This document shows, piece by piece, positions 24,374 to 32,849 of a stretch of 60,483 bases of DNA (its first letter is position 1; the number at the start of each line of letters is the position of its first letter). The DNA is from Clostridiales bacterium Firm_04 (GTDB lineage Bacteria > Bacillota > Clostridia > Oscillospirales > Ruminococcaceae). Under the pieces are notes generated by a model. That model had not been told where the DNA came from. It ran no database searches and worked only from the letters and a program-made list of their open reading frames with translations. Both the position numbers and the translations under genes were made by a program. The DNA is taken from assembly GCA_001603005.1 (NCBI GenBank), contig LVAJ01000038.1, positions 1 through 60,483 of the forward strand, given 5' to 3'.

Positions 24374-25102
24374 TTAATTCATATTGTTGATCCAGTCCTG
24401 AATCCCGCTCTCGGAAATGCCAGCATCCAGTCTGCCGCCGGAAAGCCAGTTTCCGCTGCCTGCCTGTGAAGCGAGATTTTCGCCGCTTCTGCCGATCGGA
24501 CTGCCGCCCGATGTGCAGAACGGAATGACCGTCTTTCCGTCAAAATCATGCGCTTCAACAAATGTGCTCATCATTCTCGGCGCATCGCCCCACCAGATCG
24601 GATAGCCGAGATAGACCGTTGTGTAACTGTCCAGATCGACCGTATCATTTGCAATTGCGGGACGCGCATCCGGATCGTTCATCTCGATGGATGTGCGGCT
24701 GTTGCTGTCATGCCAGTCAAGGTCTGCATCGCTGTACGGCTCGGCGGGAAGCAGCTCGAATATATCACCGCCGGTGACACTTGCGATGCGCTCTGCAACG
24801 CCCTTTGTCGTGCCGGTTGCGGAGAAATACACGACGATCGCATGATCGTCCGCAGCCTCGTCCGCATCCGCATGTTCCGGCTGCTCCTCTGTCTGTTCAG
24901 GAGCAGCTTTTTCTTCATCGGACTGTTCCGCTTCTGTCACTTCGGCAGACTGTTCCGCCTGTTGTTCCTGCGTTTCCTGCTGTACGGATTCTGTCGGTAC
25001 TGTCGTTTCTGCCGGAGCAGTGCTGCTGCTGTCTGCATTTCCGCAGGCGGTAAAGCCGAGCATACACAGAGCAGCCAGCATTACAATCATCAGTTTTTTC
25101 AT
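24374..25102 (-). CDS. Flavodoxin-domain lipoprotein
   Basis: A 242-residue lipoprotein (lipobox FTAC, Cys near residue 20). A Gln/Glu-rich linker of about 65 residues leads to a flavodoxin_4-type domain (about 90-242) with the FMN loop YFSATGTTKGVAE, LGYPIWWGDAPR and FCTSGGSPIG. The domain closely resembles the C-terminal third of the adjacent fusion protein, so the two may exchange electrons outside the membrane. ATG 25102 follows AGGTGA; a few in-frame residues upstream are unlikely to be translated. Confidence 0.85.
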   Translation of the reverse strand: MKKLMIVMLAALCMLGFTACGNADSSSTAPAETTVPTESVQQETQEQQAEQSAEVTEAEQSDEEKAAPEQTEEQPEHADADEAADDHAIVVYFSATGTTKGVAERIASVTGGDIFELLPAEPYSDADLDWHDSNSRTSIEMNDPDARPAIANDTVDLDSYTTVYLGYPIWWGDAPRMMSTFVEAHDFDGKTVIPFCTSGGSPIGRSGENLASQAGSGNWLSGGRLDAGISESGIQDWINNMN

Positions 25103-25115
25103 TAGGATCACCTGC

Positions 25116-26054
25116 TTACTTCATTTCTTTTTCCCAGAACCGGATCACATTCAGCTCAAGTCCGTCTGCTACGCTTTCAAGCTCCTTGACCTCATCTGCT
25201 GTGAGCGTGATATTCGCAGCTTTTACTGCGTCCTCAACATGGCTGACCTTTGTAACACCGATGATCGGCAGCGTTCCCTTCGCGATCGCCCACGCAACCG
25301 GCACCTGTGCGATCCCCACGCCGTATTTGTCAGCGATCTTGCCGAGTGCCTTGTTCATGATCTCCAGCTTGTCGAGAATGGGGTTATAGCTGTCGGCTCT
25401 TGCAGAGCCTGCCGGCATCGGATGCGCGGTGTCATATTTGCCCGAAAGCGCGCCCTGTTCCAGCACCATATACGAGAAGAACGTGATGCCGTTTTCCTTG
25501 CAGTAGTCAAGTATTCCCGAATCCTCGGAAGAACGGTTGATCAGGCTGAAATGGTTCTGCACAGCCGAAAGTTTCAGACCGTGCGCATTGAGGATCTCCG
25601 CCGCCTGTTTGATCTCCGCAAGGTTGTGGTTGGAAACACCGATCATCGGCACGTTCTCTTTTCCCTCGAAATACTTTGCAAGTTCCTCCGTCCACTTCGG
25701 CGCGTCCCAGACATTGTGGATCCAGTAAATATCGAAGCGGTCAAGTTCCATGAGTTTGAGCTGCATTTCGATCATATCCTGCATCGCTGTCGGAGAGGAA
25801 GCATCTGCACACTGGGGTGTGAACTTATCCGAGACCAGGAAACTGTCTCTCGGCAGGTCTTTCACGAAGCCTGCAAGCACCTTCTCGGAAGTACCCATAC
25901 CGTAAGCATAAGCGGTATCCCAAAGGTTCAGACCATTTTCCATCGCCTTGTCGAAGATCGGGCGGAGCGTATCAGCCGTCAGGCTGCCGCCGAATGTGCC
26001 GTCATTGCCCCAAGCCCACGCACCGAGGGCGATCTTTGGTAAATTTTTCATCAT
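25116..26054 (-). CDS. Aldo/keto reductase
   Basis: A 312-residue NADPH-dependent oxidoreductase with the catalytic tetrad in place: Asp and Tyr in WDTAYAYG, Lys in SDKFTP, His in YWIHNVWD. The family (AKR, YccK/PLR-like) reduces aldehydes and ketones. ATG 26054 follows GGAGG at the right distance; upstream in-frame ATGs extend into the operator. First gene of the redox operon, so its promoter drives all four genes. Confidence 0.9.
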   Translation of the reverse strand: MMKNLPKIALGAWAWGNDGTFGGSLTADTLRPIFDKAMENGLNLWDTAYAYGMGTSEKVLAGFVKDLPRDSFLVSDKFTPQCADASSPTAMQDMIEMQLKLMELDRFDIYWIHNVWDAPKWTEELAKYFEGKENVPMIGVSNHNLAEIKQAAEILNAHGLKLSAVQNHFSLINRSSEDSGILDYCKENGITFFSYMVLEQGALSGKYDTAHPMPAGSARADSYNPILDKLEIMNKALGKIADKYGVGIAQVPVAWAIAKGTLPIIGVTKVSHVEDAVKAANITLTADEVKELESVADGLELNVIRFWEKEMK

Positions 26055-26090
26055 AACATCCTCCATGTGATTGTGTTGAGACTTGTATTC

Positions 26091-26140
26091 TGACATCGTG
26101 TCATTATAGATATTATAGCATCATTCTGACATCGTGTCAA
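26091..26140 (-). promoter_or_regulatory. Redox operon promoter with twin TGACA-N3-TGTCA operators
   Basis: On the minus strand TTGACA (26135-26140), 17 bases, TATAAT (26112-26117). Two identical 13-mers, TGACACGATGTCA on that strand, lie at 26127-26139 (over the -35) and 26091-26103 (just after the start site). This is the layout of tight repression by one dimeric regulator bound twice. The regulator is not in the window. Confidence 0.85.
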
Positions 26141-26329
26141 TATGCTTTGGATATTTTTTCAAAAATCATGATATCGCACAATTTGAGGATGTCGCATTTA
26201 TGGAAAACAGACAAATGCTTTCCGGAAAATGGGGCACTTCTGCTTTTGCACTTGCCCCGAAAAAGGCTTCAAAAACCGGCTTTTCTCCGGTTCCGGAAAA
26301 TCATTTCGGACAGAAAGCAATAAAAAAGC

Positions 26330-26358
26330 CCTAGATGCTTGATTTTTACGCATCTAGG
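26330..26358 (-). terminator. Terminator left over from a tRNA gene
   Basis: CCTAGATGC pairs with GCATCTAGG around an 11-base loop, followed on the minus strand by GCTTTTTTATT. It lies just past the tRNA 3'-end fragment at 26373-26395 and was probably that tRNA's terminator. Confidence 0.7.
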
Positions 26359-26372
26359 ACATTCTTCAAAAG

Positions 26373-26395
26373 TGGAGACAGAGGGACTCGAACCC
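26373..26395 (-). other. tRNA 3'-end fragment (attachment-site remnant)
   Basis: On the minus strand the 23 bases contain GGGTTCGAGTCCC (part of T-stem, T-loop, T-stem) and then the seven-base acceptor strand TGTCTCC and the discriminator A. Homology stops inside the 5' T-stem; the rest of a tRNA is absent. This is the usual trace of integrase-mediated insertion into a tRNA 3' end. Confidence 0.65.
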
Positions 26396-26503
26396 GAGAT
26401 CAAAAATAGAATATATCGCATTTACGCGATTTTTCGTGCGCATTTTCTTAAGCGTGTGCAGATTCGTGTGCACTTCCTGCACGCCCCTGCCATATCACGA
26501 AAA
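26383..26503. repeat. Att-like direct repeat R1
   Basis: A 121-bp segment that aligns without gaps to 35198-35318 (R4). The last 51 bases differ at two positions; the first part is more diverged. It starts in the tRNA T-loop remnant and ends with the doubled GTGTGC motif (GTGTGCAGATTCGTGTGCA), also found in R2 and R3. No gene is visible in 26141-26706 apart from these signals. Confidence 0.75.
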
Positions 26504-26575
26504 GCTCGTCAAATCACGGTGGTGCTTTTGCATGGCTGAAAAATGTTTCAATACTCCGCAAAGCACACATTATTG

Positions 26576-26604
26576 TTAACTTTTCTTACATCATGATGTA
26601 TAAT
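26576..26604 (+). promoter_or_regulatory. Promoter of the lipoprotein-membrane gene pair
   Basis: TTAACT (26576-26581), 17 bases, TATAAT (26599-26604), about 100 bases before the first ATG. Confidence 0.55.
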
Positions 26605-26706
26605 ATGTTTGTGTGCAAATATCTATAGGCATATTATTTAATATAAAATTGCACAAAACATGGATCAATTCCTATTACTATACAATAGCGAAGGATGAGT
26701 ATAAAA

Positions 26707-27615
26707 ATGATCAGAAATAAATCTCTGTCCATATGTATTATGGCCGCAGTTTTTCTGTGTATGACCTTAAACTGCGGATGTACAAATGGAGAGCTAAAGT
26801 CCCTCAATTCGACAATAACTATGAGCATATCGGATCTTCCGGAATCATATTACCAACTCAGCAAGTCATCAAGAAAGGATTTAGATGTCGTAGTTGTTTT
26901 AAAACCGACAGAGGATTATTCAGATAACAACAGTGCCGTTTTCAGACTGAATGAAGCAAACGTCTTTTCCGGCAAGGAATACGTCACGCCGAGCGATTAC
27001 TATGTAAAAAGCGTTGATGTTGTTCCAGATGTGTCAGTTCCCTTCGGCAGCAATTGCACAGAAGACAGATCCCCTATCATAAGTGCCGGCAGAAACAATA
27101 ATACTGATTTTGTCCTTCCGATTCAGGAATACCAGTTATATCAGGCAAAACCAGAGATACTGAACGAAAAGAGCTTCTCTCATAAGATACAGATAAACGA
27201 TCAGATCTATAACATAGAAGAACTTTTTGACAAGTTCACTTTCAATATGGATTCGCCTTTTGAGAGCACCATGATACAGAAAAAATACAATTCTTACAGC
27301 TGCAATGAGATAAAAGGACTGTTTGTTATCACCGCTGCGGATGACAACACCAATAAACCTGTAGGCGTTGAAATAAACGACAGCAATATCAAGCTCTGGG
27401 GAGGCATGACTGCCGGCGATCATATCACAAAGCTGACGAACAGCAAAAATGGCTGCATAGGAACTCCGTCATACTGTAAAGGCTCTCCCATTGTTGGTCT
27501 GGGACATGACGGCACAACTTTTGTATTCGTTGACCCTCATAGTGAAGCTGCATTACAGGCAAAAATAAGCACGGAAGACAGAACCATAGCAAGTATAAGC
27601 TATGTAGTAAATTAA
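26707..27615 (+). CDS. Lipoprotein of unknown function
   Basis: A 302-residue lipoprotein (lipobox LNCGC, Cys near residue 24). The mature part is polar, rich in Asn/Ser/Asp, with no domain I recognise; the stretch KGSPIVGLGHDGTTFVFVD near the C-terminus is the most structured-looking. Base composition is clearly more AT-rich than the genes left of 26 kb, in line with transfer. ATG 26707 is nine bases after AAGGATG; ATG 26695 overlaps that ribosome site. The next gene starts 14 bases after its stop, so the two form an operon. Confidence 0.65.
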   Translation: MIRNKSLSICIMAAVFLCMTLNCGCTNGELKSLNSTITMSISDLPESYYQLSKSSRKDLDVVVVLKPTEDYSDNNSAVFRLNEANVFSGKEYVTPSDYYVKSVDVVPDVSVPFGSNCTEDRSPIISAGRNNNTDFVLPIQEYQLYQAKPEILNEKSFSHKIQINDQIYNIEELFDKFTFNMDSPFESTMIQKKYNSYSCNEIKGLFVITAADDNTNKPVGVEINDSNIKLWGGMTAGDHITKLTNSKNGCIGTPSYCKGSPIVGLGHDGTTFVFVDPHSEAALQAKISTEDRTIASISYVVN

Positions 27616-27629
27616 GTGAGGTGATACGT

Positions 27630-28358
27630 ATGAAAGCATTGAAACTGATTGCTGTAAATCTACTTTCTGTCCTGTATATACCGTTATTTTTCTTCTCAAC
27701 AGTCTCGATTCTCATAAGCAGAGCTCTTTCCAAAACTCATATCATTGTTCTTTCCGGTTTAGGGATTGCTTTGCTGACATTCATTCATAACCTTATAAGT
27801 TTTGATGATGTGAGGTTCAGAATGGCGATGTTGTTCTTTTTCCTGCTGCTGTTCATAATTCTTTTCGTATTGGCTGTTATGTTCGCTTCTGCTGCCATAA
27901 TAAGTGCAGCAACGATCATTGCATCTTTTTTTGATTTCCTGCATAAAGTAAGCAACGATCTGTGTGATGCCATTCTGAATAAATGTGAGGCTTTGATGCT
28001 TGACAAGTCTGACGGAAAAAAATCCTCTGCCATGACCTGCCCTGTATTCGTATTTGCCAAGCTTCTCAGAAAAATTGTTATCACTGTTTTTTCTAAAGCA
28101 GGAATACTTGCTGTCATTGCAGGGGTGTTTATAATCGTCGGCATTCCGATCTTGCTGCACTTCAGATTTCTCAATGATTACGGCGTCGGGCTGATTGGTT
28201 TCCTGAAGCTTTTCCCGATAGTAGAGATTATTTTCACTGTTTTCTACGCTTTGACCGTAATGGCCGCTGCAACAACCATCATTCTGAGACTCGGCTTAGA
28301 ATGGTCTGACTGGGGAACCGAAGAACTGTCAAAAGAATCAGCAAAGGCAACTGCCTGA
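27630..28358 (+). CDS. Polytopic membrane protein of unknown function
   Basis: A 242-residue protein with about six hydrophobic segments (near 8-28, 38-55, 68-105 as a long pair, 150-172 and 190-220) and short polar tails. GAGGTG lies six bases before ATG 27630. It is coupled to the lipoprotein gene, so a two-component membrane complex is plausible. No family recognised and no catalytic motif seen. Confidence 0.6.
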   Translation: MKALKLIAVNLLSVLYIPLFFFSTVSILISRALSKTHIIVLSGLGIALLTFIHNLISFDDVRFRMAMLFFFLLLFIILFVLAVMFASAAIISAATIIASFFDFLHKVSNDLCDAILNKCEALMLDKSDGKKSSAMTCPVFVFAKLLRKIVITVFSKAGILAVIAGVFIIVGIPILLHFRFLNDYGVGLIGFLKLFPIVEIIFTVFYALTVMAAATTIILRLGLEWSDWGTEELSKESAKATA

Positions 28359-28381
28359 TTTTCACCACAAAGTGGATTGCT

Positions 28382-28648
28382 TTATTCTTCTATTGCGGGA
28401 AACAGATCCTTCGCTTCTTCATAAGTCTCTTCCTCAGCAGTTTCTTCTGTTTCAAGAAGTGTTAATTCCGACCACAAATCAGGAAGTCCTCTTTTTTCCA
28501 TGAATGTTGCAAGATTCGTCGTTTTAATACGCCCTTCCTTTTTATAAATAATACAATTACATTCAGGGCATATTCGGATGATATCCTGTGTCTGATTCAC
28601 GATTGCCAAATTCATATAATCAACATAGCAGCCCGGACATATTATCAT
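28382..28648 (-). CDS. Small zinc-ribbon protein
   Basis: An 88-residue protein with two CxxC knuckles (CPGC at 4-7 and CPEC at about 28-31) that should bind one zinc ion, followed by a helical and very acidic tail (EETAEEETYEEAKDLF). GGGGG precedes ATG 28648; the reading frame extends further upstream but without a likely start. It is convergent with the membrane-protein gene. It might bind nucleic acid or protein; no family recognised. Confidence 0.6.
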   Translation of the reverse strand: MIICPGCYVDYMNLAIVNQTQDIIRICPECNCIIYKKEGRIKTTNLATFMEKRGLPDLWSELTLLETEETAEEETYEEAKDLFPAIEE

Positions 28649-28744
28649 TGATGCTTCCCCCTTCCGGAAAATATGCGTGAGTATGAAGAACGGAATATAA
28701 TAAACGTTCTTTATCACAACCGGAAAAACGCAAATGTCTAGGAT

Positions 28745-28873
28745 GTGAGGCACTTGCGAAAGCTGAAAGATTATACACCGACGAAGTTCATGGCGGAGGA
28801 TTCTCATTACGGAAAAGCAGCCGCCCTTGTTCTTATCGCTGCGGTGTTTGGTTATCTTGTCAGCAGATTCTGA
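28745..28873 (+). pseudogene. Phage large-terminase N-terminal scrap
   Basis: A 42-codon frame. Its first part includes YTPTKFMAEDSHYGKAAA, which resembles the conserved N-terminus of phage large terminases as I remember it (YTPT-x-FM...SHYDKxxAD). After about 25 residues the match ends and the frame continues in unrelated hydrophobic codons. It indicates that a prophage once lay here. The gap 28649-28955 holds nothing else. Confidence 0.4.
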
Positions 28874-28955
28874 TTCTTGAAGCGGCAGACGTTGCGTTGC
28901 TTTACATCGGTCTGCGGTTGATCCGACATCGGTTCAGATGATCTGCTTTCGCCGA

Positions 28956-29453
28956 TCAGACGATTCTGATCTCCGCCTCACGGTCAGAATATTCCAGTCT
29001 GATTCCGTATTTTTCGGCACTTTCGTTGTCGGGCGCATACCAGAAGAAAAATGCACTGCGAATCATCTTTTTTACGCTGTCCTCCACCGGCAGCAGCGAT
29101 TCCGGCATTGCAATACGGCAGATTATCACAGATTTGCCCTCTTGAAAGCCATGCACCGTTGCAAATACACGGATGACAGCTTCGCCGGCAAGCAACAGAT
29201 ACTCTGTCGGTACAGTGTCATAGGGGCTTGTAATGCCGAATTCCGCGCGGAGATGTGCTTTTTCTGCTTTTCTCTGCTCCTCATCATCAAAACAAGCCGA
29301 AATAAAGACAAAGGCATGATCGTCCGTAATCAGAGACTTCAAAAAAAAGGATTCTAAAGAAAGGGGCGTGCCGAGTGCGCTTTTCAGTCCGAGCGTTTTC
29401 AGAGTATTGCGTTCTTCTTCGTTTGTCTTACGAAATCCTGTAAATTCCAGCAT
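28956..29453 (-). CDS. Hypothetical protein, 165 residues
   Basis: A 165-residue soluble protein without signal peptide or membrane segment. It has mixed alpha/beta character, with hydrophobic strands (HAFVFISACF, SVIICRIAMP, SAFFFWYAP). GGAGG is eight bases upstream of ATG 29453. I do not recognise a family. It stands alone between phage remnants and repeat R2; a role as an immunity or accessory protein of the island is possible but unsupported. Confidence 0.6.
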   Translation of the reverse strand: MLEFTGFRKTNEEERNTLKTLGLKSALGTPLSLESFFLKSLITDDHAFVFISACFDDEEQRKAEKAHLRAEFGITSPYDTVPTEYLLLAGEAVIRVFATVHGFQEGKSVIICRIAMPESLLPVEDSVKKMIRSAFFFWYAPDNESAEKYGIRLEYSDREAEIRIV

Positions 29454-29659
29454 TTATACATCCTCCATTCATATTAGTCAATCAGTTTCAAGCAGTAATC
29501 CTACGCTTTCCTTTATTATATCACATGCGCATACAAAAAGTCAACGAGAGACAGGCATGACGCAAATGGGGTGATATCTTCGGTAAAAACGCAGTTGCTG
29601 CCGCGATTGATCAGAAAGAGGACCTTGCCTTTTAACAGAAATTAAAATGATATATCAAA

Positions 29660-29852
29660 TGCCCGGCGTTTGCCGGGCATTTCGCTTTCCATAATTTCTG
29701 ATTTGCCATGCTCCCATTTTCCGATATTTGAAAATAATTTCTGAATTCGGAAAACAGAGCGATTCGAAAGCTCTCTATTCGGCTCTAAAATCATTGTAAA
29801 TACGTACTTTAAGATGTGCAAATTTCAAGGCGTGTGCGATTTCGTGTGCAGT
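29660..29852. repeat. Att-like direct repeat R2
   Basis: A 193-bp segment matching R3 (34176-34369) along its whole length. It begins with the terminator hairpin TGCCCGGC-gttt-GCCGGGCA (29660-29679), contains a T-loop-like GATTCGAA and ends with GTGTGCGATTTCGTGTGCAG. R2 and R3 bracket the zinc-ribbon operon. In 29454-29659 I see only a short IstB-like scrap (about 29567-29632, weak). In 29853-30104 there is a 52-codon fragment ending at 30045 and a perfect hairpin at 29914-29941. Confidence 0.8.
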
Positions 29853-30104
29853 TTTCTGTTGATAATTGGAAGGTGATGCCTTATGATCGAGGATTGCTAA
29901 CGCTAGCATAACGTTTGAGCAGCCCCGCGAGGCTGCTCAAATTGGTACATCAATCGAGATCAATGAAACGAATGGATTTGTTAGTCATTCTATGGTCAGT
30001 AGGTTTAAAGTCTCTGGGAAGAATAGTTTTGTTGGATCCCGATAGTTGCTTTATTACAACTATATATCTGAAACTCCGCTTTGCAGAGCTTTCGTTCTTT
30101 ACAA

Positions 30105-30690
30105 TCACACAGGCTGCCTTTCTGCGCAGGGAAAAAAGCGGAATCCCCCCAACCGTCGGATCAAGCGATCCTTCAGTGCGGGGGATTCAATATCTTTATG
30201 ATTTCGTTTCTGCGTCAGGCGGGATACGCGCAAAGCAGATCTTGTGATAATAGTTTCTACCGTCAAAAACGGTTTTGTGAGACAGGTCGGAGTCAGATTC
30301 TCCAAGGGTTTTGCCATCACACAGCGTCCCACCGCGAATTTATCCGAAGCGTCGATCGCCTCGCAGACTGTGATCTGCAGTCTGCATTTCCGGCGGATGT
30401 CCAGGTGGAGATCTGCGGTTGAGAGTGTCATTTCCTTCTGCCAGTCGGCAAATCCCACCGGAAACGCGGCGGTTTCCTTGCCATCCACCCGGTAGACAAG
30501 CAGAAAGCGGTCTGTCAAACCGGATGCGCCTTCCTCGGGCGGTGCCGATCGTCAGCGATGTACTTACATTGGAGAAAGAGATTGTTTCAATCGTCTGCTC
30601 TTCCGTAGAAAAAACAGGCTGTACAGCCGCTTCAACAGCGAGAATCGCAGCAATCCCTGCGGATAAAAAGGGGCGGAGTTTTCGGAACAT
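30105..30690 (-). pseudogene. Frameshifted gene for a secreted protein
   Basis: It starts at ATG 30690 after AGAGGTGAT, with a signal peptide (MFRKLRPFLSAGIAAILAV, then a possible cleavage near FST-EE). After about 50 residues (SLTIGTA) the frame is lost near 30540 and coding continues one base off (PPEEGASGLTDRFLLVYRVDG) to a stop at 30105. The last 50 or so codons look poorly conserved and may be non-coding. The product is unrecognised. A single-base sequencing or assembly error is the alternative to a real mutation. Confidence 0.5.
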
Positions 30691-30871
30691 TACGATCACC
30701 TCTTTCACCATACAGCATGTTCCGGATTTTGATTCAGGATTCGGAAATATGAATGCAGCAATTTATTTTACTATAACAGATATTATTCCTGATATCAATA
30801 TGTTTTAGCGAATACGCCATCCTCTTGATTGCGGCACAGCAATACATGTTCTTTTATTTGTCAAATAATAA

Positions 30872-30900
30872 TTGACTTTTGGGCCTCAATGTGCTATAAT
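30872..30900 (+). promoter_or_regulatory. Promoter of the zinc-ribbon operon
   Basis: TTGACT (30872-30877), 17 bases, TATAAT (30895-30900), about 65 bases before the first ATG. The next three genes follow within 33-48 bases without further promoters. Confidence 0.8.
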
Positions 30901-30969
30901 ATAAAAAACAAGCCGAACGTTCAATGCTTTTGGATAAAAACACATTTGCAATCAAGCGGAGGTGATAGC

Positions 30970-32001
30970 ATGTTCTGTCGAAATTGCGGACAGCAAATCA
31001 ATGAAGGTGCTTCTTTTTGCAGTAACTGCGGTGAGAAGATCGCAAACCCGGCCGGTCAGGCAAAGCCGCCTGTCACGCCTGCTTCACAGAGAACAATAAC
31101 GCCGACTCCGCAAAACCGGCAGCCTTATCAGGCACCGCCGGTACAGCAGTCCGGATATCCGCAGCAGCCGTATCAGAATCCGCAGTTCCGGCAGAGTGCG
31201 GCGCCTGCGTATACTGCCGTACAGCCGCCGCAGACACGCTCCAATACGGCACTGCTCATTGTGATCATCATTCTGCTGCTGATCCTTGTACTGATCGGCG
31301 GGATCCTGCTGTTTATCAAACCGGGTTATCTGCGGCAGCCTGACGGTGGGAATCACGGTTTGCTAACACTGAACAGCACAACCGAGCCCGTTCAGACCGC
31401 TTCTGCATCCGAAAGTACAATCACACAGAATGCTTCTGCGGCCGCACCGGTCACGCAGCCACCGGAAACGGAAACAGCTGACAGCATAGATTTCCCGCAG
31501 GGACTGATCGGCGGAAACTATAATCCGATGGAAGAGCCGTGGGCATTGTCCACCAGTGAACGTCCGCGGTTTGATGAGTTTGAATGGTGCAACGGGCAGT
31601 TCGGATTTGTCCGTCAGGCACCGGAGAATGCAGAGCTTATTTCGGATGTGCAGGTCTATAACGGCGGCTGGAAGGCAATGATCATCTACAACCCGGATGA
31701 TCCGAACGGCATTTTCACGCGTGAGTTGGATAACATCTCGATCAGCGTCGATCAGAATCATACGGTGCAGCTTACGGTAGACTGGTACCTGATGGCACCG
31801 GATTATTCGGAGATCACCAACGAAGAAGATATGGAGGACACTGTTTTTACGGGTGCAGTCACCAATACCGGAATATCCGTAAACGGTCCGGCACTGATCA
31901 ATCTTGATAACTTCTGGCACGACGGCGAAAGACAGTATGCGACCGGAACCATTACGCCGCAGAACGGTGTGACCGGATATCTTGCAATGGTCAGACCGTA
32001 A
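30970..32001 (+). CDS. Zinc-ribbon, single-pass membrane protein with external domain
   Basis: A 343-residue protein. An N-terminal zinc ribbon (CRNCGQQI...CSNCGEKI, residues 3-25) is followed by a Pro/Gln-rich linker (about 28-90), one membrane helix (about 95-118), a Thr/Ser-rich spacer and an external beta-rich domain (about 190-343). The ribbon is cytoplasmic, so the protein may carry a signal across the membrane. GGAGGTGAT precedes ATG 30970. It is first in a run of three genes that all begin with the same type of ribbon. Confidence 0.75.
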   Translation: MFCRNCGQQINEGASFCSNCGEKIANPAGQAKPPVTPASQRTITPTPQNRQPYQAPPVQQSGYPQQPYQNPQFRQSAAPAYTAVQPPQTRSNTALLIVIIILLLILVLIGGILLFIKPGYLRQPDGGNHGLLTLNSTTEPVQTASASESTITQNASAAAPVTQPPETETADSIDFPQGLIGGNYNPMEEPWALSTSERPRFDEFEWCNGQFGFVRQAPENAELISDVQVYNGGWKAMIIYNPDDPNGIFTRELDNISISVDQNHTVQLTVDWYLMAPDYSEITNEEDMEDTVFTGAVTNTGISVNGPALINLDNFWHDGERQYATGTITPQNGVTGYLAMVRP

Positions 32002-32048
32002 TCTGACCGGCAGACGGAACGCGATCCAAACAGAAAGAAGGTGCGATC

Positions 32049-32801
32049 ATGAGCTTTTGCCCGATTTGCGGTTCACAGATCGAGGGGCAGCCGAACTTCT
32101 GCGAACAGTGCGGCGCGCCGCTGACTGTGCAGTCCGCAGCACCCGTCGACATCCGGCCGGACACACAGCAGCCGCCCCCAGAATTTGACCCGGCACGCTT
32201 TTATGCAGGAACCGGAGCAGTGCGAAACGGCATTCCTGCGCCGGGTTATTCGGATCGCTGCAATGATCCTGAGATCCTACAGGCACTTCAGAAAAATAAT
32301 AAAGCAGGGAATATCCTTTCTCTGTTTCTGATCCCGCTTCCGCTGATCGGCTTTGTGATATACAGCATCGTGACGGATAACGTGCCGATCGAAGAAGCAA
32401 TCAGAAACGGACTAATCGTTTCTGCCGTTTTTCTCGTTTTCGCAGTGCTGAGCAAAATCACTGTGGCACTGAAAAAGCCGTATGAAGCAGTCGTGACCGA
32501 TAAAAAGAGCCGGATGCGGACGCACAACGGGAACGACACCGACAGTTATACCGAATATACGATCACAGTGCAGACAAATGACGGTAAGAGAAAAAAGATC
32601 GTCGAAACAGACCGCAGCAGAGCCTTTGCATGGGACTATCTGAATATCGGGGATCGGTTCCGGTTTCATCCGAAGTTCGCATTCCCGTATGAACGGTTTG
32701 AAAAATCGTCTGCCCGCTGCCTGTACTGTGTCGTCTGCCAAAGGGAAAACCCTGTGGAGGCTGACCGCTGTCAGAAATGCGGCGTGCCCCTGCTGAAATA
32801 A
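32049..32801 (+). CDS. Zinc-ribbon membrane protein with ribbons at both ends
   Basis: A 250-residue protein with an N-terminal ribbon (CPICGSQI...CEQCGAPL), two membrane helices (about 88-110 and 118-140), a cytoplasmic beta-rich domain (YEAVVTDKKSR... to about 220) and a second C-terminal ribbon (CVVCQRENPVEADRCQKCG). Ribbons at both ends place both termini on the same side. The middle domain recalls DUF-type OB/beta domains in Firmicute membrane proteins, but I cannot name it. Co-transcribed with its neighbours (gaps 47 and 48 bases). Confidence 0.72.
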   Translation: MSFCPICGSQIEGQPNFCEQCGAPLTVQSAAPVDIRPDTQQPPPEFDPARFYAGTGAVRNGIPAPGYSDRCNDPEILQALQKNNKAGNILSLFLIPLPLIGFVIYSIVTDNVPIEEAIRNGLIVSAVFLVFAVLSKITVALKKPYEAVVTDKKSRMRTHNGNDTDSYTEYTITVQTNDGKRKKIVETDRSRAFAWDYLNIGDRFRFHPKFAFPYERFEKSSARCLYCVVCQRENPVEADRCQKCGVPLLK

Positions 32802-32849
32802 CCGATCCGGCATTTGTACAGTCAGCCTGCAATGAGAGGAGGTCATGAT

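Noticed and set aside
29567..29632. Possible IS21 IstB remnant (KWGDIFGKNAVAAA-like frame)
   Set aside because: Only about 15 residues resemble the family and no other IS21 sequence is nearby, so it is too weak to list as a feature.
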